Origin: Bugulina stolonifera
Taxonomy: Eukaryota; Bryozoa; Gymnolaemata; Cheilostomatida; Bugulidae
Length of the DNA stretch: 64,000 bases
Assembly: GCA_935421135.1 (NCBI GenBank)
Contig: OW285195.1
Span: forward strand, 1,426,001 to 1,490,000
Reading direction: 5' to 3'
A model generated the notes under the pieces. It did not search any database. It worked only from the letters and a program-made list of their open reading frames with translations, and was not told the DNA's origin. The position numbers were made by a program, and so were the translations under genes. Positions 47,501 to 51,377 of this stretch are shown piece by piece; within the stretch, counting starts at the first letter, position 1; each line of letters begins with the position of its first letter.

Positions 47501-50497
47501 TACTACCACTGTGTACCTTGCTATAACTATTACCACTGTGTACCTTGCTATAACTACTACCACTGTGTACCTTGCTATAACTACTACCACTGTGTACCTT
47601 GCTATAACTATTACCACTGTGTACCTTGCTATAACTACTACCACTGTGTACCTTGCTATAACTACTACCACTGTGTACCTTGCTATAACTACTACCACTG
47701 TGTACCTTGCTATAACTACTACCACTGTGTACCTTGCTATAACTACTACCACTGTGTACCTTGCTATAACTACTACCACTGTGTACTTTGCTATAACTAC
47801 TACCACTGTGTACCTTGCTATAACTACTACCACTGTGTACCTTGCTATAACTACTACCACTGTGTATATCACTGTAGCTACTACCACTGTGTATATCACT
47901 GTAGCTACTACCACTGTGTATATCACTGTAGCTACTACCACTGTGTATATCACTGTAGCTACTACCACTGTGTATATCACTGTAGCTACTACAACTGTGT
48001 TACTAAATTGTATTTACAGCTTACATCTCTATAACTAACAGCCGTGCTACGTTGGAAGAAGCAGCTGCTGCTGACCTGTCTGCTGTCTCTACAGAGGACG
48101 AAGGAACTCCCACCTGGCTGGTTTTACTCCTGGCTCTGGTATCTGTTCTAATGGTGCTGGGCTCAGTGGTGGCTGCTCTCTATATTCACCCCTCTGGGAA
48201 GTCTCATCTCTCATCACCCTGGAGGAGTGGAAGAAAGCAGAAGGTTGGTGCTCTACAATTGGGATGCAATTGTTACGTTATTCACATGTCGTGTAGTTTT
48301 TATTGTAATATCACTTCTATTAATTCTAATCAATATTTTTTTTTTGTATTGGCTTTAGCCACGTACTCGAGTAGAACAGATAGAATTTCTCTGTTGTATT
48401 TCTATAAAGAATCACCAAAGGCTGTGTAGTCTTCCTGGGTTCTCCTCTCTTGTATGAACGGGGAAATATAATTGGAAACCATTTATGCTATTTTTAGTTA
48501 TTTGTTTCTCTTTCACCAATTAAAACTGACAGAGTCAACAATGTAGCCTACATGGATATAGCACTAGAATCCGTGTGTCAATGATCTCTATTCTGTTTCC
48601 TGTTCACTTAGTAGTCGTCCTCATGTCTTCTTATAGAGCAAGCATCTTCAAGATACTGGCTATGTACTAGCTTCCCCTTCCCTTCGTCAGACAGGAGAAG
48701 GTGACATCACCAACTTTAATCGAGATAATAGACATCAACCTCATCCGCATGACATCACCAGTGACTGTTATGACATCACCAATGACTGCGATGACATCAC
48801 AGATCATAAATACTACAACACAGACACCCCTGATAAAGGCAGATTGGCATATCAAGGTGACTGTGACCGTGACTGTAACCTCTGGCAATTATTGTTTTTT
48901 TCTCGCATGACAGCGGGTTAACGGACACCTGGCTCTAGCTTTCCTCAATAACCTTCCAATGGCCTTGAGTCATGGCATGACCAAAGAGCGTAAAAGGAAA
49001 GAGGTTTCACTCTGGCCAAAAACTGTCTCCCTCCCGCCTCCGAACCCGGTACGGATTAAGTAAGAAGTTGTCATAACTTGTATGCAAATCCGTGATTATG
49101 ATTGGTGTTCCGCAGACCAATAACAAGCGCTTTCTTACAAGGGGGTCGCATAAACTCTCTATTTCCACTAAAGAGATTTCAATACGGGATTTTAAATATA
49201 ACAATCATTAAGCTTCGATTACAGTCGATCAGCTATCCAAAACATCAGTAGGCAAATGGCGGGAAAGCTGATCGCGGAACGTCGGTACCGCCAAATTGGG
49301 CGTATTTTGTGAGATAGGATATTATTATTGAGTGATCCCTCTTTCCTTTTACTCTCTTTGGCATGACGTACCCCTGTATCCTTTGCACTGTTAATATATA
49401 AATGATGTTTTTTATGCAAGGAAATTGTCTTTTGAGCATAAAAACATAATATTATATAAAAATGGCAAAACCCCCTAGCACCCTATATATGGCAAGGTAG
49501 TCATAATATGAGGGGTGCCTTGTGTGCAGTTGGCTCAGAGCATGTCTACTGATCGCCAGTGAAGCTTTCTTTTTAAAGTTGCTGAGCAGGTTCAGTGGTA
49601 GTATGTTCTGTTCACTGTGCTGGTGACTAGGTTCAAACCCAAGTCCCACTACCCCAGGACTGGTATTTTCATGTATGTGAAATAAGTCTCTGATTGCTCA
49701 AAAGACAAATTCCTTGCATAAAAAACATCATAATATTATATAAAATAATGGCCAAACCCCTAACACAGTATATACATGTAGATGTTTACACATATTCGGT
49801 ACTAATAATATGTTGATGTACATATCTCTTCTACATACCTCTAGCATATCTTTGAATTTATATTCTAGAATATCCCATGACCTTGACCTCAGAACAACTG
49901 GATAAAATAATTAGTCCATACTTGATCTCTCAGGCTGCGCAGAAGGAGAAGTTTCAGAATAAGAGATCCTTGAGAAGTAAATCAAGGAATCACGGTGGAG
50001 GTGACAAAAACAGGAGCATTGGCATCCCTCCATCTCCTTACCCAGATATGTCTTCTCCACTTCCTCATATAGACAGACTCGGTAAGAAGTGATACTACAA
50101 ATGATCTGGTGAAGTTAGTGGTTCTGGTGAACTAGTTAATGATTGTTTATAACCACTAGTTATGTTTTGTTGATTTCTCTCCGTAGCACTACCTGGTTTG
50201 GAGGACATGTCTAACCTCAGTGTTGTGCATGAGGTTGGGCGGTTATCTACCCCACCCTTTATTCCTCCTGATAAGATTCATAGATCTACTCATCAGAAAG
50301 AGAGATTTAACTCTAGGTCTATGCGTAGTTCGCATATACACAGAACTAGAAGTTCTTTGAGAGAGGCAATACCAGATGGTCTGGAAGAGGGACAGTGGAA
50401 TGAGAGAGCCATTATCAAACGGTCTATCCATGACAACAGGCTGCGAAAATACAAGATGAGGTGGAGCAAATCCAGTTCATATAAATGCACACAGTAA
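10396..50497 (+). CDS. IgGFc-binding-domain single-pass membrane receptor, multi-exon (5' end missing)
   Basis: Twenty-three exons joined at GT-AG sites with fully consistent phases give 4,170 coding bases (at least 1,389 residues) ending at TAA 50,495-50,497. Order: half-module exons of an unassigned repeat (10.4-29.1 kb), IgGFc-binding-type domain (35.2-45.5 kb), Thr/Ser-rich stalk (45.7-46.2 kb), helical segment (46.4-46.9 kb), a transmembrane helix (48.0-48.2 kb) and a basic cytoplasmic tail (48.6-50.5 kb). The family is known for IgG-Fc-binding and mucus or matrix proteins in vertebrates; in invertebrates its ligands are mostly unknown. The order implies a type I cell-surface receptor. 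No signal peptide or first exon was found. Nearly every intron holds a minisatellite or transposon. A gene on the opposite strand lies in one intron. Confidence 0.85.
10559..11475. other. Intron sequence with CACCTACAGCTA repeats
   Basis: No gene is seen. A degenerate repeat of acacctacagctac words spans roughly 11,172-11,340. Confidence 0.5.
11476..12448 (-). repeat. Solo LTR, family B copy 2
   Basis: It is about 973 bp and is the reverse complement of the 8.7-9.7 kb LTR, with plus-strand ends TGTAATG and TTTCACCACA. It is flanked by ATAT on both sides (11,472-11,475 and 12,449-12,452). With copy 1 it forms a large inverted pair around the exon at 10,396-10,558. Confidence 0.85.
12449..13065. 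other. Intron with a faint minus-strand coding remnant
   Basis: On the minus strand 12,990-12,640 reads as a mostly open but stop-broken frame (KWIDWGSTVEAKWCTDIRV and more). It may be an old transposon remnant; I could not assign it. Confidence 0.25.
13066..13119 (+). CDS. Exon: short linker between modules A and B
   Basis: A 54-base exon, acceptor tttcag, donor gtaagt, phase 1-1. It encodes AATTIPEFSLHYQNAFVI. Its phase fits both neighbours exactly. Confidence 0.65.
13305..13483 (+). CDS. Exon: first half of module B
   Basis: The acceptor is acag and the donor gtaaga; phase 1 in, 0 out. It encodes YFSLHWFRLQTALTRVVS followed by FTELLDKLVLKNSRVKK. It corresponds in layout and phase to the exon at 23,296 (strand then amphipathic helix). 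Confidence 0.75.
13653..13730 (+). CDS. Exon: 26-residue insert in module B
   Basis: A 78-base phase 0-0 exon between tacag and gtaagc. It encodes AQLVHPHSENGLVSLGTWSL and six more residues. Module C lacks it, so it may be an optional cassette. Confidence 0.6.
13758..13932 (+). CDS. Exon: second half of module B
   Basis: The acceptor is tttag and the donor gtgagt; phase 0 in, 1 out. It encodes HIVELIAYTELAGVILPV then ALYYLSTVSPQQLAVEIGE. It aligns with the exons at 10,396 and 28,862: a strand, a loop with P, and a helix ending 'QxxAxxIGE'. Confidence 0.8.
14020..17850 (+). mobile_element. hAT-like element in the 23-bp array, carrying a nested element
   Basis: Ends are CAGTGCTCAAAGTC and GACTTTGAGCACTG, with 8-bp target duplications AGTATAAC at 14,012-14,019 and 17,851-17,858. 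Without its inner insert (14,277-16,917) the element is about 1.2 kb and matches 42,728-43,891 in inverted orientation, including a 63-codon frame (17,426-17,617) nearly identical to one at 43,152-42,961. No full transposase; non-autonomous. Confidence 0.9.
14277..16917. mobile_element. Mutator-like element nested in the hAT-like element
   Basis: Inverted ends of about 65 bp begin CGGTTGTACTACATTACGGG and include a G-rich segment GGGGTTTGCCGGGGTCCGG. The flanking 9-bp duplication CTAAGTGAA (14,268-14,276 and 16,918-16,926) is typical of Mutator-like elements. The empty site is preserved in the related hAT-like copy near 43.6 kb (minus strand). The AT-rich interior has no clear transposase. 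At 15,540-16,090 it holds a repeat with gttcgaaac / gtccggttt words that recurs loosely at 31.5-31.7 kb. Confidence 0.88.
19028..19724. mobile_element. hAT-like MITE in the 23-bp array
   Basis: It has ends CAGGGTTGGGAA and TTCCCAACCCTG and 8-bp duplications CCTATACT at 19,020-19,027 and 19,725-19,732. The 697-bp interior is rich in ATCGATTTT-like words and has no coding frame. Confidence 0.92.
21561..22193. other. Intron sequence
   Basis: AT-rich, with a short GTACCCATACAC-type repeat near 22,065-22,115. No gene recognised. Confidence 0.4.
22194..22295 (+). CDS. Exon: linker before module C
   Basis: The acceptor is tgtttag and the donor gtatgc; phase 1-1. It encodes YNQTDESIANHTAPTSCL and about 14 more residues. 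It has two N-x-T glycosylation sites, consistent with an extracellular position. Confidence 0.7.
22381..23280. repeat. 42-bp minisatellite filling an intron
   Basis: About 21 copies of a 42-bp unit containing GATGGCATGCCATGCATGTG and TGGATATACCACCTGC. Because 42 is divisible by 3, long frames are open on both strands (14-residue repeats such as MACHACVYVDIPPA). It starts about 85 bases after the donor at 22,296 and ends about 15 bases before the acceptor of the next exon. Confidence 0.95.
23296..23459 (+). CDS. Exon: first half of module C
   Basis: The acceptor is ttggtag and the donor gtgtgt; phase 1 in, 0 out. It encodes LVIDTQKDLVTASFEKSQQD followed by LIGQLFLNGISRRNSRYRSG. It has the same position and phase as the exon at 13,305. 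Confidence 0.75.
23860..24279 (-). pseudogene. GIY-YIG endonuclease domain of the Penelope-like element
   Basis: The frame includes an upstream Cys cluster (LCNCREPTNCPINNICLKTC), then TYVGLTENTFKTRYRNHKTS and TELSKHIRTLKDKKIAYNI, matching the GIY-YIG nuclease fold with its R and H and the later E region of Penelope elements. It ends with SKHCNLCL. The frame itself is intact, but it is separated from the RT frames. Confidence 0.85.
24600..26474 (-). pseudogene. Reverse transcriptase of the Penelope-like element, split
   Basis: The N-terminal part (26,474-25,966) contains EKLLVAADKTTNYYKM and YQELLDKNIAKNYKK, typical just before the RT fingers. After the MITE the remaining domains are in broken frames. 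The 24,971-24,609 frame has FDVTMGSCDGAETC and the catalytic GLYRDDGL (near 24,740). The YRDD form is typical of one Penelope-like branch. Stops between 25,000 and 25,200 confirm decay. Confidence 0.8.
25214..25965. mobile_element. TTAA-flanked MITE inside the Penelope-like RT
   Basis: Inverted ends AGGTGAACTGTACTGAAAAT and (from the right) AGGTGGACTGTACTGAAATT are each bordered by TTAA (25,210-25,213 and 25,966-25,969). TTAA duplication is the piggyBac signature. No transposase; 752 bp. Confidence 0.85.
26845..28465 (-). pseudogene. 3' part of a non-LTR retrotransposon (LINE), ATGATR tail, decayed
   Basis: Minus-strand reading shows degenerate LINE reverse-transcriptase pieces: an IEEF-ELYRS segment near 28,400, AFIDYEKAFKSVETR near 27,910-27,950, and a C-terminal GRPNRRWRDELDQFW ... 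EAFVQQW segment near 26,960-27,090. A run of TCATCATTATCATCATCATA at 26,920-26,940 is the short tandem tail usual in RTE-like LINEs. Many stops and frameshifts are present; the 5' part is absent. Confidence 0.75.
28470..28780. repeat. 15-bp minisatellite
   Basis: About 20 copies of CCTCTTGTCCCAGTG and variants. It abuts the LINE remnant and ends about 80 bases before the exon at 28,862. Confidence 0.9.
28862..29063 (+). CDS. Exon: second half of module C
   Basis: The acceptor is gatgtag and the donor gtacct; phase 0 in, 1 out. It encodes DMELVYYVTIDHKLVPSSEL and LLLIQEIALILGEVV, matching the exons at 10,396 and 13,758, then a spacer with NQST (glycosylation site) before the IgGFc domain. Confidence 0.78.
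29064..29509. other. Intron sequence
   Basis: AT-rich; nothing recognised before the solo LTR. Confidence 0.4.
30474..34397. mobile_element. 3.9-kb TTAA-flanked DNA element (piggyBac-like)
   Basis: It has ends AGGGGAAAATCACAAATTTT and (from the right) AGGAGAAATTCACAAATTGT, each bordered by TTAA (30,470-30,473 and 34,398-34,401). The interior has no recognisable piggyBac transposase in the frames I read. It holds a 29-bp tandem repeat at 31,095-31,230, a segment similar to the gttcgaaac repeat at 15.5-16 kb, and short unassigned frames (for example 32,903-33,181 plus). Most likely a non-autonomous or decayed element. Confidence 0.82.
31095..31230. repeat. 29-bp tandem repeat
   Basis: About five copies of AGCAGTGACTCTCAGTCAGA plus nine bases; the last copies are shorter. 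Confidence 0.9.
34459..35242. other. Intron with a 39-bp array, no gene
   Basis: Contains the 39-bp repeat at 34,515-34,715 and a degenerate further unit near 34,770-34,830. The rest is featureless. Confidence 0.5.
34515..34715. repeat. 39-bp minisatellite
   Basis: Five copies of a unit with GATGACAATGACGGCATGCA and GTATGCCAAG. The 13-residue period leaves frames open on both strands. Confidence 0.93.
35243..35370 (+). CDS. Exon: start of the IgGFc-binding domain
   Basis: The acceptor is ttacag, phase 1 in and 0 out. It encodes AGTEFIVVFMGSYGEADW. The 'G.EF.v.FM.n' start is the hallmark of the IgGFc-binding family N-terminal strand. Confidence 0.88.
35461..35623 (+). CDS. Exon: IgGFc-binding domain, part 2
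   Basis: It starts right after ctacag, phase 0 in and 1 out. It encodes VTIEAHRGQPHPYRRIISV and a strand-rich continuation ending LPVTG. Confidence 0.83.
35998..36330. repeat. 21-bp minisatellite
   Basis: About 15 copies of TTGGTCAGTCACTGCACTGCA. It ends about 35 bases before the next acceptor. Confidence 0.93.
36367..36537 (+). CDS. Exon: IgGFc-binding domain, part 3
   Basis: The acceptor is ttttag and the donor gtgaga, phase 1-1. It encodes VAVNRNHIAHDSTLILPLE and QLAVAAYSKTLVTIALPKQ; 'V.a.N......ds...lP...LG..Y' is typical of the family. Confidence 0.87.
36769..37731 (-). mobile_element. Mariner-derived fold-back element, TA target site
   Basis: Ends CAAGGGTCGATCCAAAAGTT and (from the right) CAAGGGTCAGTCCAAAAGTT lie next to TA on both sides. 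The inverted repeats run for about 280 bp, so each arm carries the transposase start region. The minus strand, roughly 37,540-37,030, reads as a broken mariner transposase N-terminus (EQRSVVRFHPKLGTNASEIY, then DMDYGTFHRILKK). The catalytic domain is missing. Confidence 0.88.
37882..37894. repeat. Poly-C run before a splice acceptor
   Basis: Thirteen C in the polypyrimidine zone of the acceptor at 37,929-37,930. Confidence 0.9.
37931..38128 (+). CDS. Exon: IgGFc-binding domain, part 4
   Basis: The acceptor is gtccag and the donor gtaagt, phase 1-1. It encodes VTLEDMEVLQIQIAGDVTGA and RVVSDEPVAVFSGG. The 'y.l...D.tG..i.S..PVavfsG' core is the strongest family signature in the gene. Confidence 0.93.
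38140..38540. repeat. 42-bp minisatellite
   Basis: Between nine and ten copies of a unit with CTGTACCTACTCACGTCACC and CAGTAGTCAGTTAGGTG, starting within about 12 bases of the donor at 38,129. Confidence 0.93.
38541..39009. other. Intron sequence
   Basis: No gene or clear repeat recognised. Confidence 0.4.
39010..39325 (-). mobile_element. tRNA-derived SINE
   Basis: On the minus strand, 39,320-39,250 has a tRNA-like head with an A box in TGGTCTAGGGGTTAAGATGC and a B box GGCTCGATTCCC, close to tRNA-Glu/Asp. A non-tRNA body of about 230 bp follows. It lies just upstream of an exon acceptor. Confidence 0.75.
39358..39593 (+). CDS. Exon: IgGFc-binding domain, part 5
   Basis: The acceptor is tctgtag and the donor gtgagt, phase 1 in and 0 out. 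It encodes YIVVTPITPRSLQPGTLRLV and SLFIFSNRPIKVYQVSKS; 'i.a..Pi.V.Q' is typical of the family. Confidence 0.9.
39650..39760. repeat. 18-bp minisatellite
   Basis: Degenerate copies of GAGTAGTGCATGTAATAC, starting about 55 bases after a donor. Confidence 0.8.
39940..40805. mobile_element. MITE with 7-bp target duplication
   Basis: Ends CAAGGAGTAAGAGAGAGAAG and (from the right) CAAGGAGTAAGAGAGAAGGA both continue to GGCTCGTCCATGA. They are flanked by AGTAGGG (39,933-39,939 and 40,806-40,812). No coding frame in 866 bp. Confidence 0.82.
40916..41491 (-). CDS. Small secreted Cys-rich protein, nested in an intron (stanniocalcin-like pattern)
   Basis: A single-exon frame of 191 codons. The N-terminus has a signal-peptide-like stretch (LSTLLCATLIVHIVYSH), so secretion is likely. 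The mature part has regularly spaced Cys: GKCDWYSRCLERIYSNC, FCDRY, FTEKGRIWVQRVETCLQLSL, SCKELKRIAFDTHAPCYVEC and GFCSLDVSDW. The 'F...G..wV....kCl...l' followed by 'C......a...h..CY...gfC' resembles the stanniocalcin fold; this is pattern recognition only. One N-x-T/S site (NCTG). A second ATG lies 3 codons in. It lies antisense inside the intron between receptor exons 39,593 and 41,979; its promoter side holds a (TG)n run. Confidence 0.75.
   Translation of the reverse strand: MTKMRELSTLLCATLIVHIVYSHQVRAQVDTDSPHTEEEQIRAGATDCQQVGKCDWYSRCLERIYSNCTGRLNYALSYAKHFCDRYTARLPRFTEKGRIWVQRVETCLQLSLMPYVQQHHVVSCKELKRIAFDTHAPCYVECGFCSLDVSDWIEVIKTVYPALETVPWESVKGFVEIFGSCANTENGTNQS
41551..41589. repeat. (TG)n microsatellite
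   Basis: About 19 TG units, some 60 bases upstream of the nested minus-strand gene. Confidence 0.98.
41979..42117 (+). CDS. Exon: IgGFc-binding domain, part 6
   Basis: The acceptor is tattcag, the donor gtgagt, phase 0 in and 1 out. It encodes SNYYTVTVPSPGYKRFSHYL, matching the 'y.f..P......y.n.v' strand pair of the family. Confidence 0.82.
42118..42477. other. Intron sequence
   Basis: No recognisable feature. Confidence 0.4.
42478..42632 (+). CDS. Exon: IgGFc-binding domain, part 7
   Basis: The acceptor is tttgtag, phase 1 in and 0 out with donor gtactt. It encodes GGLLLDRSGILISNCTWHVI and GIYRLWHENPEIRFSA. The donor is weak but joins FSA to YQFGMGF of the next exon, reproducing the family's 'f.vyvyGf' strand. 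Confidence 0.78.
42728..43891 (-). mobile_element. hAT-like element, second copy
   Basis: Ends CAGTGCTCAAAGTCAGCC and GACTTTGAGCACTG, with 8-bp duplications CCAATAGC (42,720-42,727 and 43,892-43,899). It is inverted relative to the 14.0-17.9 kb copy and keeps the empty site of the Mutator-like insert. It contains a GC-rich block (GGGGGGCTTACAGCGCCCCC) near 43,820. Confidence 0.92.
43955..44085 (-). mobile_element. tRNA-derived SINE head (Leu/Ser-like)
   Basis: The minus strand from 44,083 reads GGTGGCTGAGTGGTCTAGCG (A box) and, further on, GTGGGTTCGAGTCCCGCC (B box), spaced as in a long-variable-arm tRNA. Confidence 0.72.
44146..45215. repeat. 18-bp minisatellite
   Basis: About 59 copies of TGTACTGTACCTAGTGAC with GTGAG and ATGAG variants. 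The unit contains the palindrome GTAC twice. Confidence 0.96.
45387..45500 (+). CDS. Exon: end of the IgGFc-binding domain
   Basis: The acceptor is ctgcag, the donor gtgagt, phase 0-0. It encodes YQFGMGFKESYSLRAPSC; 'yGf....sYgypag' closes the domain in the family. Thereafter the sequence becomes Thr/Ser-rich. Confidence 0.85.
45726..46197 (+). CDS. Exon: Ser/Thr-rich stalk
   Basis: The acceptor is ccacag, the donor gtgagt, phase 0 in and 1 out, 472 bases. Starting STLVEMTPTASGEVLSPI, it contains a run of Thr, Ser and Asn (about 45,930-46,015) with several N-x-T/S sites. This is a mucin-like, probably glycosylated spacer. Confidence 0.85.
46418..46560 (+). CDS. Exon: helical juxtamembrane region, part 1
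   Basis: The acceptor is ttgcag, the donor gtaaag, phase 1 in and 0 out. It encodes ENLQIIGDHLLKLFLNLLET and SLQNSSVQVM. It looks alpha-helical; the domain is not recognised. Confidence 0.75.
46694..46859 (+). CDS. Exon: helical juxtamembrane region, part 2
   Basis: The acceptor is ttgcag, the donor gtacaa, phase 0 in and 1 out. It encodes LVDMELLNDYLHRFVFYVME and SVGELSQLLNLTVTQPI. It is leucine-rich and helical with one NLT site. Confidence 0.75.
47085..47995. repeat. 27-bp minisatellite
   Basis: About 33 copies of CTATAACTACTACCACTGTG plus seven bases. The last five carry a variant with TATATCACTGTAG. It ends about 25 bases before the transmembrane exon. Frames on both strands are open (for example ITTTTVYLA). 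Confidence 0.95.
48020..48243 (+). CDS. Exon: transmembrane helix
   Basis: The acceptor is tttacag, the donor gttggt, phase 1 in and 0 out. After TEDEGTPTW comes LVLLLALVSVLMVLGSVVAA, about 24 hydrophobic residues, then HPSGKSH and basic SGRKQK, which sets an N-out, C-in orientation. Confidence 0.88.
48359..48451 (+). CDS. Possible optional exon in the tail
   Basis: A 93-base phase 0-0 segment between ctttag and gtatga, encoding PRTRVEQIEFLCC and more. The phase allows inclusion or skipping; the donor is weak. Confidence 0.3.
48637..48856 (+). CDS. Exon: cytoplasmic tail, part 1
   Basis: The acceptor is ttatag, the donor gtgact, phase 0 in and 1 out. It encodes SKHLQDTGYVLASPSLRQTG and a stretch rich in D, H and Y with three DIT repeats (HDITSDCYDITNDCDDITD). 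Confidence 0.75.
48982..49360. mobile_element. Small MITE, 7-bp target duplication
   Basis: Ends CAAAGAGCGTAAAAGGAAAG and (from the right) CAAAGAGAGTAAAAGGAAAG, flanked by GCATGAC (48,975-48,981 and 49,361-49,367). The purine-rich ends and 7-bp duplication resemble the 39,940-40,805 element. Confidence 0.82.
49402..49735. repeat. Inverted-repeat segment with a tRNA-like core
   Basis: ATGATGTTTTTTATGCAAGG near 49,403 is inverted near 49,715-49,733. Between them, 49,585-49,650 has an A-box-like GGTTCAGTGGTAG and a B-box-like GGTTCAAACCC, suggesting a SINE remnant. ATAATATTATATAAAA also recurs as a direct repeat, so the segment is rearranged. Confidence 0.5.
49869..50081 (+). CDS. Exon: cytoplasmic tail, part 2
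   Basis: The acceptor is ttctag, the donor gtaaga, phase 1-1, joining directly from 48,856. It encodes YPMTLTSEQLDKIISPYLIS and a basic stretch (KRSLRSKSRNHGGGDKNR), then proline-rich PPSPYPDMSSPLP. Confidence 0.8.
50187..50497 (+). CDS. Terminal exon: cytoplasmic tail end
   Basis: The acceptor is ccgtag, phase 1 in. It encodes LPGLEDMSNLSVVHEVGRLS, then an Arg/Ser-rich basic region (RFNSRSMRSSHIHRTRSSLR) and ends SSSYKCTQ at TAA. RxxS/T motifs are frequent, so phosphorylation is possible. Confidence 0.82.
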
Positions 50498-50519
50498 AGC
50501 ACATGACAGTAGTACAATT

Positions 50520-50645
50520 AGTAGTACAGTGTAGTAGTACAGCAGTAGTAGTACAGCAGTAGTAGTACAGCAGTAGTAGTACAGCAGTAGTAGTACAGCA
50601 GTAGTAGTACAGCAGTAGTAGTACAGCAGTGGTAGTACAGCAGTG
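50520..50645. repeat. 14-bp minisatellite in the 3' UTR region
   Basis: About nine copies of AGTAGTACAGCAGT just after the stop codon. Confidence 0.9.
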
Positions 50646-50861
50646 GTAGGGGAGTAGTATCCACATAATGGTATTTAATCACTTTTAGAGATTGCTATTG
50701 TGACTCTCCTTGCTTGTTCTTATTTTTGTAGTACACGCAGCTTCTGTAGGTACATAAAGTGATAAAAATGTTAGTGTAATGTATGTACACCAAGATGTCT
50801 TCGTAATCTGTGTCAGTCTAACACAGCGTTTTCTGAATATGTTTCGTCCTGTATCCTCAAT

Positions 50862-50867
50862 AATAAA
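50862..50867 (+). terminator. Candidate poly(A) signal of the plus-strand receptor gene
   Basis: AATAAA, 365 bases after the stop; the nearest plausible signal seen. Confidence 0.45.
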
Positions 50868-51124
50868 TACATGCATGTCAGCTACATAAATGTACATGTA
50901 TCTCTGGCTGATATATACATGTTCATAAATGTAAAAGTACATGTATATATTGTATATTGCGTGTGTGGTGATTGTATACTGCATGTCACAATAATTCTAA
51001 TCGAAAAACTGTCTCATGCATTAAATTACAACTTGCCAACAGAATAATCTAGTTAGTACAGCACCAAGTAGTCACTAACGTCGTATTACTGCTCACAAAA
51101 GTGTTTGGCAAAATTTGTTGAAAT

Positions 51125-51130
51125 TTATTT
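51125..51130 (-). terminator. Candidate poly(A) signal of the minus-strand receptor gene
   Basis: AATAAA on the minus strand (TTTATT on plus), about 250 bases past the stop at 51,378. Confidence 0.45.
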
Positions 51131-51377
51131 GACATTGAGAAATTACTTTACAGCATCGTTAAATCAGAAATAAAATGTGAGTAGTATAGAGTTTATCATC
51201 CGCAGGTTATTCACAGAAACACGGAATAAGCTCTCCTGGTGCATGTATGTAGTTCCATACAGTCGAATGGGATTATACTAGCTAAGGGTGTTCACCGTAT
51301 ATTTGCTGCCTCTCAGCTAGCAATCAGGATGCACTGACTCATTGTCATCTGGGTCTCAACTAGAATAGCTACATTAT

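Noticed and set aside
47012..48038. Plus and minus frames of over 320 codons in the 27-bp array as proteins
   Set aside because: They are repeat artefacts. The plus frame crosses the transmembrane exon out of phase.
48939..48989. Extra receptor tail exon encoding FLNNLPMALSHGMTKE
   Set aside because: Its phases would fit, but the donor side overlaps the start of a MITE (48,982-49,360). The exons at 48,637 and 49,869 join in phase without it.
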